Assembly: GCA_023627715.1 (NCBI GenBank)
Contig: JAMAHW010000051.1
Coordinates: forward strand, 186,001-250,000
DNA length: 64,000 nt
Reading direction: 5' to 3'
From: Periconia sp. R9002
Taxonomy: Eukaryota; Ascomycota; Dothideomycetes; Pleosporales; Periconiaceae
Shown: in pieces, positions 1-11,240 of the stretch
Position numbering within the stretch: the stretch's first letter is position 1
Layout of the letters: each line of letters starts with the position of its first letter
The notes under the pieces: model-generated
The model's input: the letters and a program-made list of their open reading frames with translations, nothing else
Told to the model about the DNA's origin: nothing
Databases searched by the model: none
Translations under genes and position numbers: made by a program

Positions 1-546
1 GAATTTTTGACTTCCAACGGCCTTGATGACGGATATGTATACGCAGACAAGATTACCCGGTGGCAAGTTTTGTGTAAAGATGGAAGAAGAGGTGATTTCG
101 GCTCAAATCCTTGTTTGTCAGGCCACGATTTTAACGAGATAAAGCAATGTGATGCGATTTCCGGTAGAGTGCACTTATGTGCAAGCAAAGCATGGACATT
201 GGTCACGATGCTAATGTAGACTGTGAGGTTAGAAAATCTATACACTACAGAGTACCTGGGTGTGGAAAAGAACGAGAAGTCACCAAAGAGTATGAGGTTG
301 AATGATACGCCGTGTGTATCTAAAACGTACGTACTTGTGTATGTAAGATGTCACTTATTCATCTCGAGTAAACACATACGCTTCAACATTAGAGACGGGG
401 GAGACGGATGGAGGGGGCCCTCGACACATTCACAACGCCTTCCCGGCCATTCTGCACCACGTACCACTAGCATATGTACATACACACTGTTGCGCAATCT
501 ACGTAACTCGCGATGCGCATAATGCGGAAAACATTTCAAACACGTA
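1..546. other. Intergenic, no gene recognised
   Basis: No open frame here shows a recognisable domain or a coherent exon set. It is the 3' flank of the P450 gene that ends at 547 on the minus strand. Confidence 0.5.
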
Positions 547-2677
547 TTACGATACGTATCTTCTCGAAACTTTCATCCTCAACCCTGTCTGCTTTGTAAC
601 CCAGCTTCCTTGAACCCGCCACTCCGCATTTTCATATGGAATGAAATTGAATCTTCTGAGGAGTTCCGCGATGGCCTTACAAATTTGCGCCATGGCGACG
701 TTTTGGCCTATGCATTTCCTAGAGCCGTCGCCGAACTAGTAGGGCAATGGCAGATGGTCAGTAATCTTTGTTCCCTTTGTCGTTTTGTAGTTGGTGGGTT
801 AAGCAAATTACCGAGAATATATAGCGCCTCATCTCTGAGCGTTTCGCCTCGGTCGCTTCAATCCACCTTTCGGGCCGAAACACGTCTATGTCATCACCGA
901 ATATGGACTTGTTACGGTGTATAACCCATCCGTTGACTCCGACAATTGTGCCTGCGGGGAGATAGTAGCCGTCCACTGTAGCGCCTCCATGGGGAACAAC
1001 CCGTTCGAGAGTGAGGCCTGTGCCTGCGTGGGTGCGGAGAGCTTCATGAATTATCGCGTCACTTTCTTGTCCTTAGTGTGGGGTTCTTCATGTTGATGAT
1101 TTCCTGCTTCTTCTCCCAGGTGCGGGGGTTTCGAGCGGGGCCATATACTCACAGATAAGGTAAAGTGTTGAGTTTGAAGTACGGAATTGTATCAAACTTT
1201 TTTCCTTCTTGTGGCTTCCCAAATGAGTCAAGTTCTTTACGAAGAGTAGAGAAAATGCGGGCATCCCTGGAAACATAGTGCAATATGGTGCGAAGAGTGA
1301 TCGCCAGTACATCATGTCCTAGGTAGATGCGGGGGAAGAGGGTTAGTGGAGTTTAAGAGATGCGCGGCTCTTAACATAGACTAACCAGCCATCCTGATAT
1401 CTGATGTCAGCTCCTTCTGGACAATCTGGGTGCCTCTTACATATTGATATATAATGATCCAGCGATCTCGTCGATTGAAATCTTGGAAAGGTTTGCCTCT
1501 CGCAATTTGATGAGTTTGCTCAACATGTCTTCTTCTCCCGATGGGTTTGAAGTTTCGAGGCGTTTGTATACTTCAGAGAGCGACTGGAGGAGGAGAGGAT
1601 TGGGACGAGTTTTTGTCCACCGATTTTTGATACGAATTTGGAGATCCTGCAGCCAAGGAGATTGGCCAAACTAGAATTCAAGTTAAAACGACTCAATGCA
1701 ACGTTGATCTTGAGTGATGCAATTCCTCCAGGTAACGAGTGGTATGAATCTACCCGGCAGCTGACTCTTAACCTGCGAATATCGACGCATGAACTACCGC
1801 GGATATGAGAAATGGGGAAGGGAGAAGAACACAATCTCTACTTACTAGCCCAGTCATATGCAGTATGTGATCAGCTGTCTCCAATATACCCCTCACATCC
1901 GCGCCTGTATCCAGAAACCCAAACCGACGCGACAAGTTGATATCCCCAAGGGAATCAAATGTAAAAAAATGCAACCATAAAGACATATCAATTGTTGCCA
2001 TTCCTCCATGTTGAGTGGTCAGTTCCTCTAACTTGTTGACAAGTACTCGGACCGTATCATCAATGCGAGGCTCGAAATCTAGCACTGCAGTCTTCGTATA
2101 CAGACTTAGGAGGGTTCTCTTCAAGCGAGCATGGTGGTCTACATCTTGTAGGGAGAAGAGGTTTTGAAGGCGTCCGCCGTTGTAAATAGATGCCGTCGGC
2201 TTGTAGAAGTCGGACTGTAACGCCCATTGAAGTCAGTATTAGCTCATTCACTAGAGAATCGGCTACAACCACGCTGAAGTTATTCAGCTCTCCGTCATTT
2301 TTTCATGTAGAATCTTTAGTATAGACAGCACTTTCTGCTCCAAAGGTGCTTCCTCAACATTCAGCAATAATTTACATGACGAGACTACGCACCTTTGGAA
2401 ATGTAGGACGCTCTGTATAGATAGTCTTCAAAGCCTCGGGACTAGCGAATGAGACATGATTCGGACCAATGCGCACTACAGGTCCATAACGCTCATGAAC
2501 TTGGATGTTTTGAGCGGGCATATCGCCATAATAGACGGCCTTGATTTTCCAAAGATTTGAGAAACTTGCTAGAAAGGGTCCGGGGACTTTTGAAAGGTGT
2601 TTTTTATAGCGTATGAGGAGGATGTGGGTAATTAGTAGGAGAAACAGAACGAACGTGATGGTCGATGCTGTTAACAT
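547..2677 (-). CDS. Cytochrome P450 monooxygenase (pisatin-demethylase-like class), 7 exons with 8-nt microexon
   Basis: Predicted microsomal P450 of 498 aa that would oxidise a small lipophilic substrate using a heme-thiolate and a P450 reductase. Exons: 2677-2393, 2214-1846, 1670-1441, 1393-1386, 1318-1153, 1061-812, 735-547. All junctions have GT-AG ends and the sum stays in frame. Residues 5-22 form an N-terminal membrane anchor, followed by a basic/proline hinge (KVPGP). The I-helix reads AGHDV at about 297-301, so the usual Thr of AGxDT is Val. The K-helix is EALR (359-362), then PERW (416-419) and the heme loop FGDGSRKCIG with Cys444. The fourth exon is only 8 nt and completes the I-helix motif. 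Two introns are unusually long (178 and 175 bp). The ATG at 2677 starts right before the anchor. Identity as P450 is firm; subfamily and substrate are not. Confidence 0.88.
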
Positions 2678-3374
2678 TGTGGAGGAGGGTGAACAGAATG
2701 TTCAAGTAAATCTAGGAAGAGACGTTCGTGAACGAACGATAGGCCTGTGTTTTTCAAGCTGCTAGAAAACTGATTGTTCTAGATCATGACGAATCCCTCT
2801 TTCTTCTACCTCTGAGGAGGTGTGAGACACCTCGTATGTTACGAACGTCGGGGTTGTTTCCATCAGAAATGAATGCTGAACGGTGGCGGAGCTTTCACAT
2901 CAAGTCCGAAAATGCCACCCCACTCCTGAGTCTATCTCTTTCTTCTCAGTGCCTTACTCCCGTCGGGTTACATGCAACGAATAGTAGTGCTTCCTTTGCC
3001 GCCATTCCATCAACCGGGGAAAAGACACGTCTGTTGCAGCTATCACATCCGATGTCAATGCAACCTGTGTCAACTTCGACGCCGTAGATAGCGAAATGCA
3101 AGATATGCAGTTGTAGGGATGCAGTTGCATTCAAAGATAATGCACCGTCTCAACCGAAGCTGTATGGATGGATACCACTCATGCAGTTTATCTCGTATCA
3201 GAAATTACCAGATATTGCCCGGGGACCTCCGCAATCACTCTGAGATCTATTCGGCTGCCGAATCGAGCTTCGCAGTTAAGATTGCTCTAGATGCTCTTTG
3301 GGACTAAAAGACAAAAAGTCACGTTGCCGGGGATATCTGAATACACGGTCAAACCACGAACTCAAGGCCCATCT
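2678..3374. other. Intergenic, nothing recognised
   Basis: Upstream region of the P450 (its promoter should lie at about 2680-2850). No coding or RNA feature was recognised. Confidence 0.5.
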
Positions 3375-3857
3375 TCAATGTGTGCCGCACCGGTAGTTCT
3401 GGTATTTGGAAAACATTTCATCACCTTGCTGGACACTCAGTTTGGGGTCGAAAATGTAATTGGATAATATTGTGACTACCTGAAATGAGGAATGCGGTAC
3501 AAGCACTGCAAGTTGATCAATTTCAGGCAAAAGTCGCATGCTTCTTACCTGATATGCGCCATAGTCATTCTTGAAGGGATTGCACAGTGCATGGTAACGG
3601 GTTTGAGTAGTATACGAGCCCTTGCTCGCGAAGGCAGTGGCATCGCGGCGAGTCCAGTAGATTGGAAGACAGTACCCTGAGACGCAAGAGCCTGCACAGC
3701 TACTCGAAGCAAAGCAGGGTTTCCTCTGGTGGTGGACTGAAGCATACTTACCCAGATCCTGATTGGGCCATGGTAGCGAAGATGCAGTGTTTACGAGAAT
3801 ACTTCTGCTAAAGGCTGCCGCCCTTGTGTCCGATGAACGATCCTCAGTGTTTCTCAT
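3375..3857 (-). CDS. Small cysteine-containing protein of unknown function
   Basis: Function not recognised. A three-exon model (3857-3752, 3691-3549, 3479-3375) keeps frame across two introns of 60 and 69 bp with good donors (gtaagt, gtaaga) and cag acceptors, giving 117 aa. The frame also stays open through both introns, so splicing is supported mainly by the quality of the sites. The middle exon carries a compact Cys pair (GSCVSGYC) and a further Cys, and the last exon ends in YRCGTH. With the start at 3857 there is no signal peptide, so the real first exon may lie upstream. It could be a small secreted protein whose leader was missed, or a spurious model. It sits alone between the P450 and the SAT4-like gene. 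Confidence 0.42.
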   Translation of the reverse strand: MRNTEDRSSDTRAAAFSRSILVNTASSLPWPNQDLGKYASVHHQRKPCFASSSCAGSCVSGYCLPIYWTRRDATAFASKGSYTTQTRYHALCNPFKNDYGAYQVRSMRLLPEIDQLAVLVPHSSFQVVTILSNYIFDPKLSVQQGDEMFSKYQNYRCGTH

Positions 3858-5065
3858 GAAGTTGAATCAACTGTCCGCTAAAGCTTTTTTGCCCCGAAGA
3901 TGCTAGAGAAGTTTTTTGTTCTCACCAGGAGACCGTGTTGTGTCAAATAGAGGATTTTTCTCTGCGTATTTTCGTTTTGGTGTATTCTAATGATGTGGGA
4001 AGGGTTGGGAGTTTGATATGATGTAGGTTGCACGAGGTGTGGCGTATGTGAAAATCTATGCATGAACGCTGGGTAAATAAATTGTGGCGCGGGTGTTCTA
4101 TGCAGATGGTGTCGCAGAACAATCTATCCTGTATGACAGCTCGGGACGGAGTCCACGGCGCAACGTTGTATACTCCAAAAACAGTAAAAAATGCGATCAA
4201 TAAAAAAAAGGCAAACACTGAAAACAAGGCAGACGATAAAAAAAGGAAAACTTCAACAAAGGCAAACTTCAAAAAGGCAAACTTCAAAAAAGGCAAACAA
4301 AAATAATGAATGAGGCGGCCCGATCCCAAGGTTCGAAACATTTGAATTGAATCGGCAGATTTCACGTGATATTGGACTGCGGCACTGTCACCATGCGAGC
4401 CCTCAACGGGAGATGTGGCATCCCGAAAGACATTTCATGAACTTTTACATAGATTCTTTCCTCTTGTCAGCCAGGAATCTTGATATCAATTGATTTTCAA
4501 GATGCGCAATGAATGCATGCTGGGTATTTCCTGTATTCTCCATCCCCGCATTAACGCAATTCCCACCACTGAGACAAATTGGATCAAGGATCTGGGGTTG
4601 TGGTCCATTTCATGAGCCTTTCCCAGTCTTTTCAGACAGTAGGATGGCGCAGTGTCTCGTCTTCTCATCCGGCCACTGGAACTCTGCTCGTGACTCGTGC
4701 ATCCATATCTCTGTTACATCCTTTACCGCGATCCATATTGTGACTGCGAATAATTTCCAGAGCGAAGAATTGAGTAGATAGCATAGGCAGGTAGTACAGG
4801 CGGAAGGGGCCCGTGGAGGTGTTTATGCAGATCTTGGGACGTATCGGCATTGCTTTGACCCATCTGCATACCACGTATTTTGCTTTTAACCGGCCTCTGC
4901 TCTAGGTTGAACTGGGTTTTTACAGTCAGCATTGCATTGCATTCCCGGCGCATCTTTTTTGTTTGCGAAGACGCTTAATATCTTTGAGCTCTCCTGTTGA
5001 ACGAGGGAAAGCATACTCCTGGATTAACTGTTTGCTGCTTGTCTCCTGTTGACCCATGCCCAATC
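3858..5065. other. Intergenic
   Basis: Contains the A-rich repeat at 4206-4304 and otherwise nothing I can identify. The last 200 bp should be the promoter of the SAT4-like gene at 5066. Confidence 0.5.
4206..4304. repeat. A-rich imperfect tandem repeat
   Basis: The unit GGCAAACTTCAAAAA occurs at 4261-4275 and 4276-4290, followed by a truncated copy at 4292-4298. Looser GGCAAA/GGCAGA relatives lie upstream from 4210. Low-complexity sequence; no function inferred. Confidence 0.7.
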
Positions 5066-6413
5066 ATGACAATTTCTGGCGGAGGACAATTACACTCTCC
5101 AGAATGGCGCTTAGCCAATACTTCCGGCCAGCTCTACGCCGCAACTGCCTCAATGATGCTATTTTGCACTGTACTGTTAGCTCTAAGACTTTATGCGCGA
5201 ACCCTCACACAAGGTGCTCGAGGGTGGGATGAATTTCTTCTCATACCCTCCTGGCTCTTACTCATGGGTGACGGCATTCTGATGTTAGGTTAGTAATCCC
5301 CTTTCCTAGAGAAAAAGTGATTTACTTAGTAACTAACAAAGATTTCTCGCTCAGTCGCAATTCCGCGAGCAGGAATTGGACGACATCTTCCTGTTGTCCA
5401 AGCAGAAGACCCACATATGATAGTCACCTGGAATCTCATCATTTATGTCCAGGATTGGTTTTACCTTCCCTCTATCATGCTATCGAGAATTTCTGTTGTA
5501 CTTCTCTACCTTCGAATTCTTGATAAGCAAAGAACGTGGTATTTGTGTTGGGGGGTGATTGTGTTTCTCGTAGGCAATTGCGTAGCATTTCTAATCACGG
5601 CGAATCTCGAGTGTACCCCACTAAAGCATACTTGGGACAAGAGTATTCCAGGGAAATGTTTCAATGTGGAATTGTGGTGGAAGCTGTCAAGTTTACCTAA
5701 TATCGTTTCAGATGTTGCAATTTTGATCTTGCCAGTGGGAACAATCTGGCATCTTAAAGCTACTCGAGCAAAGAAAATAGGGATCGGATTGGTATGCCTT
5801 ACAGGAAGCATGTAAGTACTATACATTTCAATTCCAACAGGAAATGGCTGATCATTCCAACAGTGGTCTTATTGCATCATGCATGCGCTTCGCGAGTTTC
5901 TTCATCGTCCTAAGCGCGCGCCCACCCGACCCGACATGTAAGCAAGTGGTGGACACAAAATGCAGCATTGATCTAACTATATTAGGGACAAGCTCTAGTC
6001 TCCTTGTCTGGACTATAGTCGAATGTGGGATGTACAACGCTGCAGCCTCCCTCATTTGCCTAAGGCCTCTTTACGGAAAAATACCTCGATTCATTCGTCA
6101 GAGCTTGGGACTACACGTATCTAGAAAATCAACACGTACCGACCATATACCCGGAACGACCACGATAGGGTCGCGAAGAATGAATAAATGGTGGATCAGA
6201 ATGAATCCTGACGATGCGCATTCAGCAGTTGGCATTGTGCAACCGCAAAGTGAATATGAGGCAAGAGATATCGAATTAGAAGAACGTCGGTCCACCCATC
6301 GTCCAGAATCCCTGCCGGCTTTGGAACATATTAGAATTGATCGGACTTTCAAGGTCACTTCAGCGATCGCGTTGGACCAAAAAGCGTCACCGCCCCAACC
6401 AGGTCATCCGTAG
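5066..6413 (+). CDS. SAT4 / fungal rhodopsin-domain (PTH11-like) membrane protein
   Basis: Predicted seven-helix plasma-membrane protein of the fungal SAT4/rhodopsin-domain family, 393 aa; the specific ligand or role is unknown. Exons: 5066-5288, 5355-5811, 5864-5937, 5986-6413, with introns of 66, 52 and 48 bp, all GT-AG and in frame. Family hallmarks are RGWDEF after helix 1, the conserved AIPRAGIGRH stretch spanning intron 1, Cys residues in the external loop (ECTPLKHTWD), the central LILPVGTIWHL helix and the conserved DPTW then VECGMYN segment, which is restored only if intron 3 is removed. The C-terminal tail of about 120 residues is hydrophilic, as usual. ATG 5066 is the first in-frame ATG before the conserved domain. 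A relative lies at 56093-57388. Confidence 0.85.
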
Positions 6414-7277
6414 AGATCGAGGCTTCCGTGTCGAGAATTCCTATATCGCGGGTACAAAGTTAGGTAAATATAACTAGGGCGGTAACAGTACAATTTTAGT
6501 GTCTCAATACACCTCACCACGTGGTGTCTTCGTAACAAACGACTCTGTACCTAAAGTTCAAACATACCGTCAATGTCTGATGATGTGTCAACCGCTTTCC
6601 AACTTCCGTCTTCTGATTGCGTAGAAAAAAGATAGTCGAAAGACTCTGGAAACAGCCATTGCTTGAATTGGATTCATCTGTTCTCACCATACTAACCCAC
6701 GCAGTATCGTATAGGACTCAACTCATTCGACCTGCAGAATGTTCATGATGTTACAAACCCATGCTGTGTGAATTAAGATTATCGTAGCAAACGCAAGGCT
6801 GTCATCTTGGAACAAAGAATCCATTTGATAACGGGAAAGTCACCCTGTGCTTTGCTTTATATGAGTATCAGTATTTTGCAAATGGCAGTCCACTTTAATG
6901 AGTTTCATCAGGCTTTTGAATACAAGCACTTTTCGCGTTGCCCGAGATAGGCTCTGCCCGAGACCTCAGCCTTGCAGTATGGAATTGGCAAACCATAGGT
7001 GGTTTTTCGGTTGTTATAGTCTCGAATTGCAGGGCAAATGCTTCATCTCCTCTTTTTCCATTCGGACTTCCTAATCGAGTACCAGCCGAGCACGCCAAGC
7101 CCGGTTCCAGGCCAATGTGGCACAGTCACTTTTCGTGTGGCAATCCCATATCAGATTCCTAACATGAATGTCGTTTTGTTTCTTTTATTTTGATCTTACA
7201 ATCATCATTTACTCAGCTACAGTATCTCCACCGCCGAGAATCTACGCCGACTACAGCGTAGTTCCTACGCCAACACA
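6414..7277. other. Intergenic
   Basis: No gene recognised. The last roughly 130 bp before 7278 are the presumed promoter and leader of the aldo-keto reductase. Confidence 0.5.
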
Positions 7278-8286
7278 ATGTCTACACTACCAACACCAGA
7301 ACTCATATTTGGGTGTGGAGGCATTGGCGAGGAGTTCATAGATGAAGCATCAATACTGGAGTTATTCGAAACACTCAAACAAAGTGGCGTGGAGCGCCTC
7401 GACACAGCCGCTTTGTACCCGCCCACAGACGTCGGGGCGTCCGAACGTCTTCTTGGACAACTAGGCGCATCACAAAAAGGCTTTGCTATTGACACCAAAG
7501 TTCTCATCAGTATGAAAAACTTTCAAGGTACCTTGGAGCCTGAGAAAATTGCTCAATCGGCGGTTAAGAGTCAAGATACTCTCAAATTTTGCGATGGCCA
7601 GCGTATCAACGTGTACTACGCGCACGTTCCGGATAATGCCACACCCTTGAAAGACCAGGCTTACGGTTTCGATGTGCAATACAAAAATGGGCTATTTAAC
7701 AAGGTTTGTGAACTCCGGTATTTACTTCCCAGTTCTTTTCTGACCCACTGTGGAGCTAGGAGTCTGTAATTTTCCGGCAGAGATGCTTTCCGAGTACATC
7801 GAGATATGCGAGCGCGAAGGATACGTGAAGCCGTCCGTATACGAGGGCGTTTATAATATCATTGATCGGAGACACGAAGACGAAATATTCGATCTTGTGC
7901 GCAAGCATGGCATGCAATTCGTGGCACACAGTCCTCATGGCAGTGGCTTTCTGCACGGATCTTTGACTTCTGGAGAGGTGGAGGGGACTCGATTCTCGCA
8001 GGGTAATCTCATGTCTATTGACGCTCGGCGGTATGACAAAGACAAATACCACAAGGTCATTCATTTCCTGAAAAACCTACTCAGTTCATCCGACATTCAA
8101 ATGACGGAAGCTGCTCTTCGTTGGGTCGTCTTCCACTCGCAATTGGGAACACAAGATGCTATCATTTTCGGGTCAAGCAAGATCGCTCAGGTCAAACAGA
8201 ACATAGCAGCGATTCAGAAAGGTCCTCTCCCGGATGAAATAGCTTCAGAATTGGCTGGGATTTGGGGTTCCTTGCGCTCTGCGTGA
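7278..8286 (+). CDS. Aldo-keto reductase (AKR7-like)
   Basis: NADPH-dependent cytosolic reductase of aldehydes or ketones, 318 aa in two exons (7278-7703, 7756-8286) with a 52-bp intron. The catalytic tetrad of the family is visible as Asp42 and Tyr47 (LDTAALYP), Lys74 (DTKVLI) and His116 (YYAHVPD). The second exon has the AKR7-type run GVCNF, then VYEGVYN and AHSPHGSGFLHG, and a C-terminal FGSSK element expected to bind cofactor. The start follows a pyrimidine-poor leader and is the first in-frame ATG. Length fits the family. The substrate cannot be told from sequence; aflatoxin-aldehyde-reductase-like and pyridoxal-reductase-like enzymes share this layout. A GST gene follows 0.6 kb downstream on the same strand. 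Confidence 0.85.
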
Positions 8287-8889
8287 TATTCCAAGCCTTT
8301 CAAGTTTTGATTATCTGTACCTCTTTGAGTATCGGGATCTCTGTTTCTTAGCCTAAACTATCCATCGCATTTGCATGGAAGCATTCAACAGTCTCTCAAA
8401 CAATATATAGAAACCTCCGCTTGTTGAATTCTCGCAAGAATACGCCCGGTGATGCAGCTGGGCTATTCTTCGAACAATATTGCATCGAATTGATGCTAAT
8501 GGATGTCATGTGATTGAACACGCCGGCCTCGATTTTACCTAGGTACTTGGCGCGCATGTCTGGTCACGGAGGGGGATTCAGCCGTGAGCGTGTCAATTTT
8601 TCATTCGTGCTTAAATCGGCTTTGAATACTATCATACACATGTTGTTCGGCGGCGTAGCAGCTTACATCATTCGGATCGATGATGGATTCAATGTTTGTA
8701 ATCCAAGATCAGCTTGGTAAGTATTCCCATTAAATGTGGGGCCTCGGAACCCTCCAACATGTCCGGTTAGACAATGACCAGACCAACTACACTCTCCGAC
8801 GGTCTCTTATAACACTCGGTGACTCCACGAGTTGCTTTACTTCCAATATCTCTGCCCCAGGTTTTCATCCATTTCGAACCCTCTCAAAA
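8287..8889. other. Intergenic
   Basis: Between the aldo-keto reductase and the GST gene. No coding feature supported. Confidence 0.5.
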
Positions 8890-9978
8890 ATGGTGAATGC
8901 ACCCGAAGGGAAAGCCCCGAAGTTGGGTCTCAATATCTATGGAAGCCGCGTAGTCAATCCATACAAAATCTCCATATTGGCTGAAGAGCTTGGGTAGATA
9001 CATTCTTTATTGATACCCTTCTAGTGTGCGAAACCAATAGAATTAGAGAAGTCACTAACAACTGTTCGCATCTACAGGCTCACATACAACTATATCAGTC
9101 TTGACATGGCCTCAGGCGACCTTCAATCGGATTGGTTTATAAAGATCAATCCGAACGGGAAGATTCCAGCGATTGTGCATGTGAAGGAGGATGGAACGTC
9201 GGTGAAGGTTTTTGAAAGTGCCGCTTGCTTGCTTTATCTCGCCCATGAATTTGACAAGGATCACAAATTTTCGAGCCCGGTAGGCACGTCGGAGTATTGG
9301 GCACAGCTATCTTGGGTAAGTCATTTTCCCACATGCGCGATGAGATATACTGCTTGGAAAAAAAAGTATCCCCGACGGATCATTCTCTACAAAATCAACT
9401 GACCGTCGCATTTGCAGTTGTCTTGGCAAGTCGCGGGCTACGGTCCGATGATGGGGCAGGCGGCCCACTTTAATCGTTACTCGCCTGAACCCGTTCCCTA
9501 TGGTGCCTGGCGTTATACGGCTGAGTGTAGACGACTTCACTCGGTACTAGATAAAGAACTGGTGAGTGCCCGAAACAAAATTTTATCGCAATGCCTGCAT
9601 AGACAGCACTCAAAAGTTTGCCGGATGACTAACATTTGACACGAAAAGGCGACGTCTCCATATCTCGGCGGAAATCAAATATCAATCGCTGATTTTGCCG
9701 TCTTCATTTACGCGGATAGCGCCAAGTGGTGCGGCATCGATATTAATGAATGGCCGCACGTCAAGGCGTGGCACGACAAGTTGCTGCAGCGCCCTGGACT
9801 CCAACGTGGACTCCAGGTGCCAGTTCCTTTCGCCTTCAGCGATGCAGCTGTCTCCGGAGACAGCCAAGAATTCTACAAAAAGATACGCCAGTGGGGTGGG
9901 CAAAGCATCAAGGGGACGACGGAGAGGTGGATGGGAGAAGCTCCTCCTTTGCCATCGGATCACGCCAATTACCAGTAA
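8890..9978 (+). CDS. Glutathione S-transferase, URE2-like
   Basis: Cytosolic GST-fold protein, predicted to conjugate glutathione to electrophiles, 271 aa. Exons: 8890-8993, 9078-9315, 9418-9561, 9649-9978, with introns of 84, 102 and 87 bp; all are GT-AG and phase-consistent. The N-terminal thioredoxin-like half has VNPYKISILAEELG, then NPNGKIPAI (cis-proline loop) and FESAACLLYLA, the ES pair that binds the glutathione gamma-glutamyl group. The helical half has GPMMGQAAHF, typical of fungal URE2-like GSTs, and the SIADFAVF N-capping segment. The tail extends about 30 residues beyond the domain (GQSIKGTTERW). A second, divergent paralogue lies at 58382-59532. Confidence 0.88.
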
Positions 9979-10348
9979 ATGCTTGGTTGTGGCTGCTCTG
10001 GAATTCTTATCTCATATTAATTCCCGTTGGCAGTTTCGCCGATCCTCCCTTTGTGCAATTCTATCGTCAACATTCATGGCCCCTACCAGTAGTTACACAT
10101 TGTTGGGTTTCAACACCTGTACATCTTGCAGCCATTATTATGTATTTTGATGGTAGCTCCAATAGGTGTTGCTGACTATTTTTCATTGCTTCTCGAACTT
10201 GGCGTGGATGCAGCATCGCACATGAAAAATAAACATCAATTGTCTTGTTTGTAGCACCTACATGACCCACTTTCAAGCTCAATGACTCAAGCACCGTTTA
10301 AACAATGTCGAGTTTGTCGCAAAATTAGAGGAGAAGGAGAGATACAAT
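9979..10348. other. Convergent 3' intergenic region
   Basis: Lies between the converging GST (+) and SDR (-) genes, so it should hold both transcript ends. No gene seen. Confidence 0.5.
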
Positions 10349-11240
10349 CTACCACGGTAGTTCCTTTCCATCGTAGTAGTTGTGCTTCCCTGGCATGCCA
10401 TTCTCCCATCCCTCAACTCGAATGTTGAGAAACTTGCCTGATTCTGGCCTACCGGCGTGAACGAGACGCTCCGTGATCGCGCTTGCAGCCTCCTCCACCT
10501 CAAGGTCAGCAATTTGCCCACCGAGCTCCGTCTTCACCCACTGTACGCGTGATATGCCAATTGCTAAATATTTGGGGGTGGAGAGAAACTTACACCAGGC
10601 TGGAGGGCAATGACGGAAAAGCCATCGTCGAACTTGGCCAGATGCCACTGGACTGTGAGCATGTTGAGAGCGGCCTTGGCGATCTTGTACGCGGGGGTGG
10701 GGGTGAGCTTGTAAGTCGGAGCCCGTGTAATGGAGCCCATGATTGTGCTAATGTTGACCACCTTCTTCAGCTTACCCTTTTCAAGGAGCGGAATGAAGGC
10801 GCTGGTCACGCTGTGTACTGACAAAACATCGACCTCAAAGACATGTTTGAGATCGGTCCTGATGGCAATATGTATTAGCAATTTGCTTACAAATGAAATC
10901 AACCATTAGTAGAGGATCATTTGAAATCTTACATGTTAGGAACGCCACCTTTGGTAAAAGGCATGATGCCAGCATTGTTGATGAGCACGTCGAGGCCATT
11001 TTCGCCTAGGATCCCAGTAGCCAATGAAGCCGCTTTTTGCACCTGCGCCTCGTCGGTAACTTCGAGGGGAACAAATTCGACACGGCCATTGGACTCTGCG
11101 ATGACAGTATTAAGGGCGTCAGATTCTGTTCGGGCAGCAGCTACGATTTTGGAAACCTCCGAGGTTGGGCGGAGGAGCAGCTTTTTGGTGACAGACAAGC
11201 CTAGCCCTCGCGAAGTCCCAGTGATGAAATAAGTAGCCAT
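10349..11240 (-). CDS. Short-chain dehydrogenase/reductase (classical SDR)
   Basis: NAD(P)-dependent oxidoreductase of 254 aa. Exons: 11240-10933, 10858-10594, 10540-10349, with introns of 74 and 53 bp, all GT-AG. The Rossmann cofactor motif TGTSRGLG lies at residues 7-14 and NNAG follows strand 4. The catalytic triad is Ser140 (NIS), Tyr160 and Lys164 (YKIAK), and LQPG followed by W-V-K-T-E spans the last intron, as in carbonyl-reductase-like fungal SDRs. Length is standard. The start ATG is 5 residues before the first beta-strand. It converges on the GST gene. The substrate is not predictable. Confidence 0.9.
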
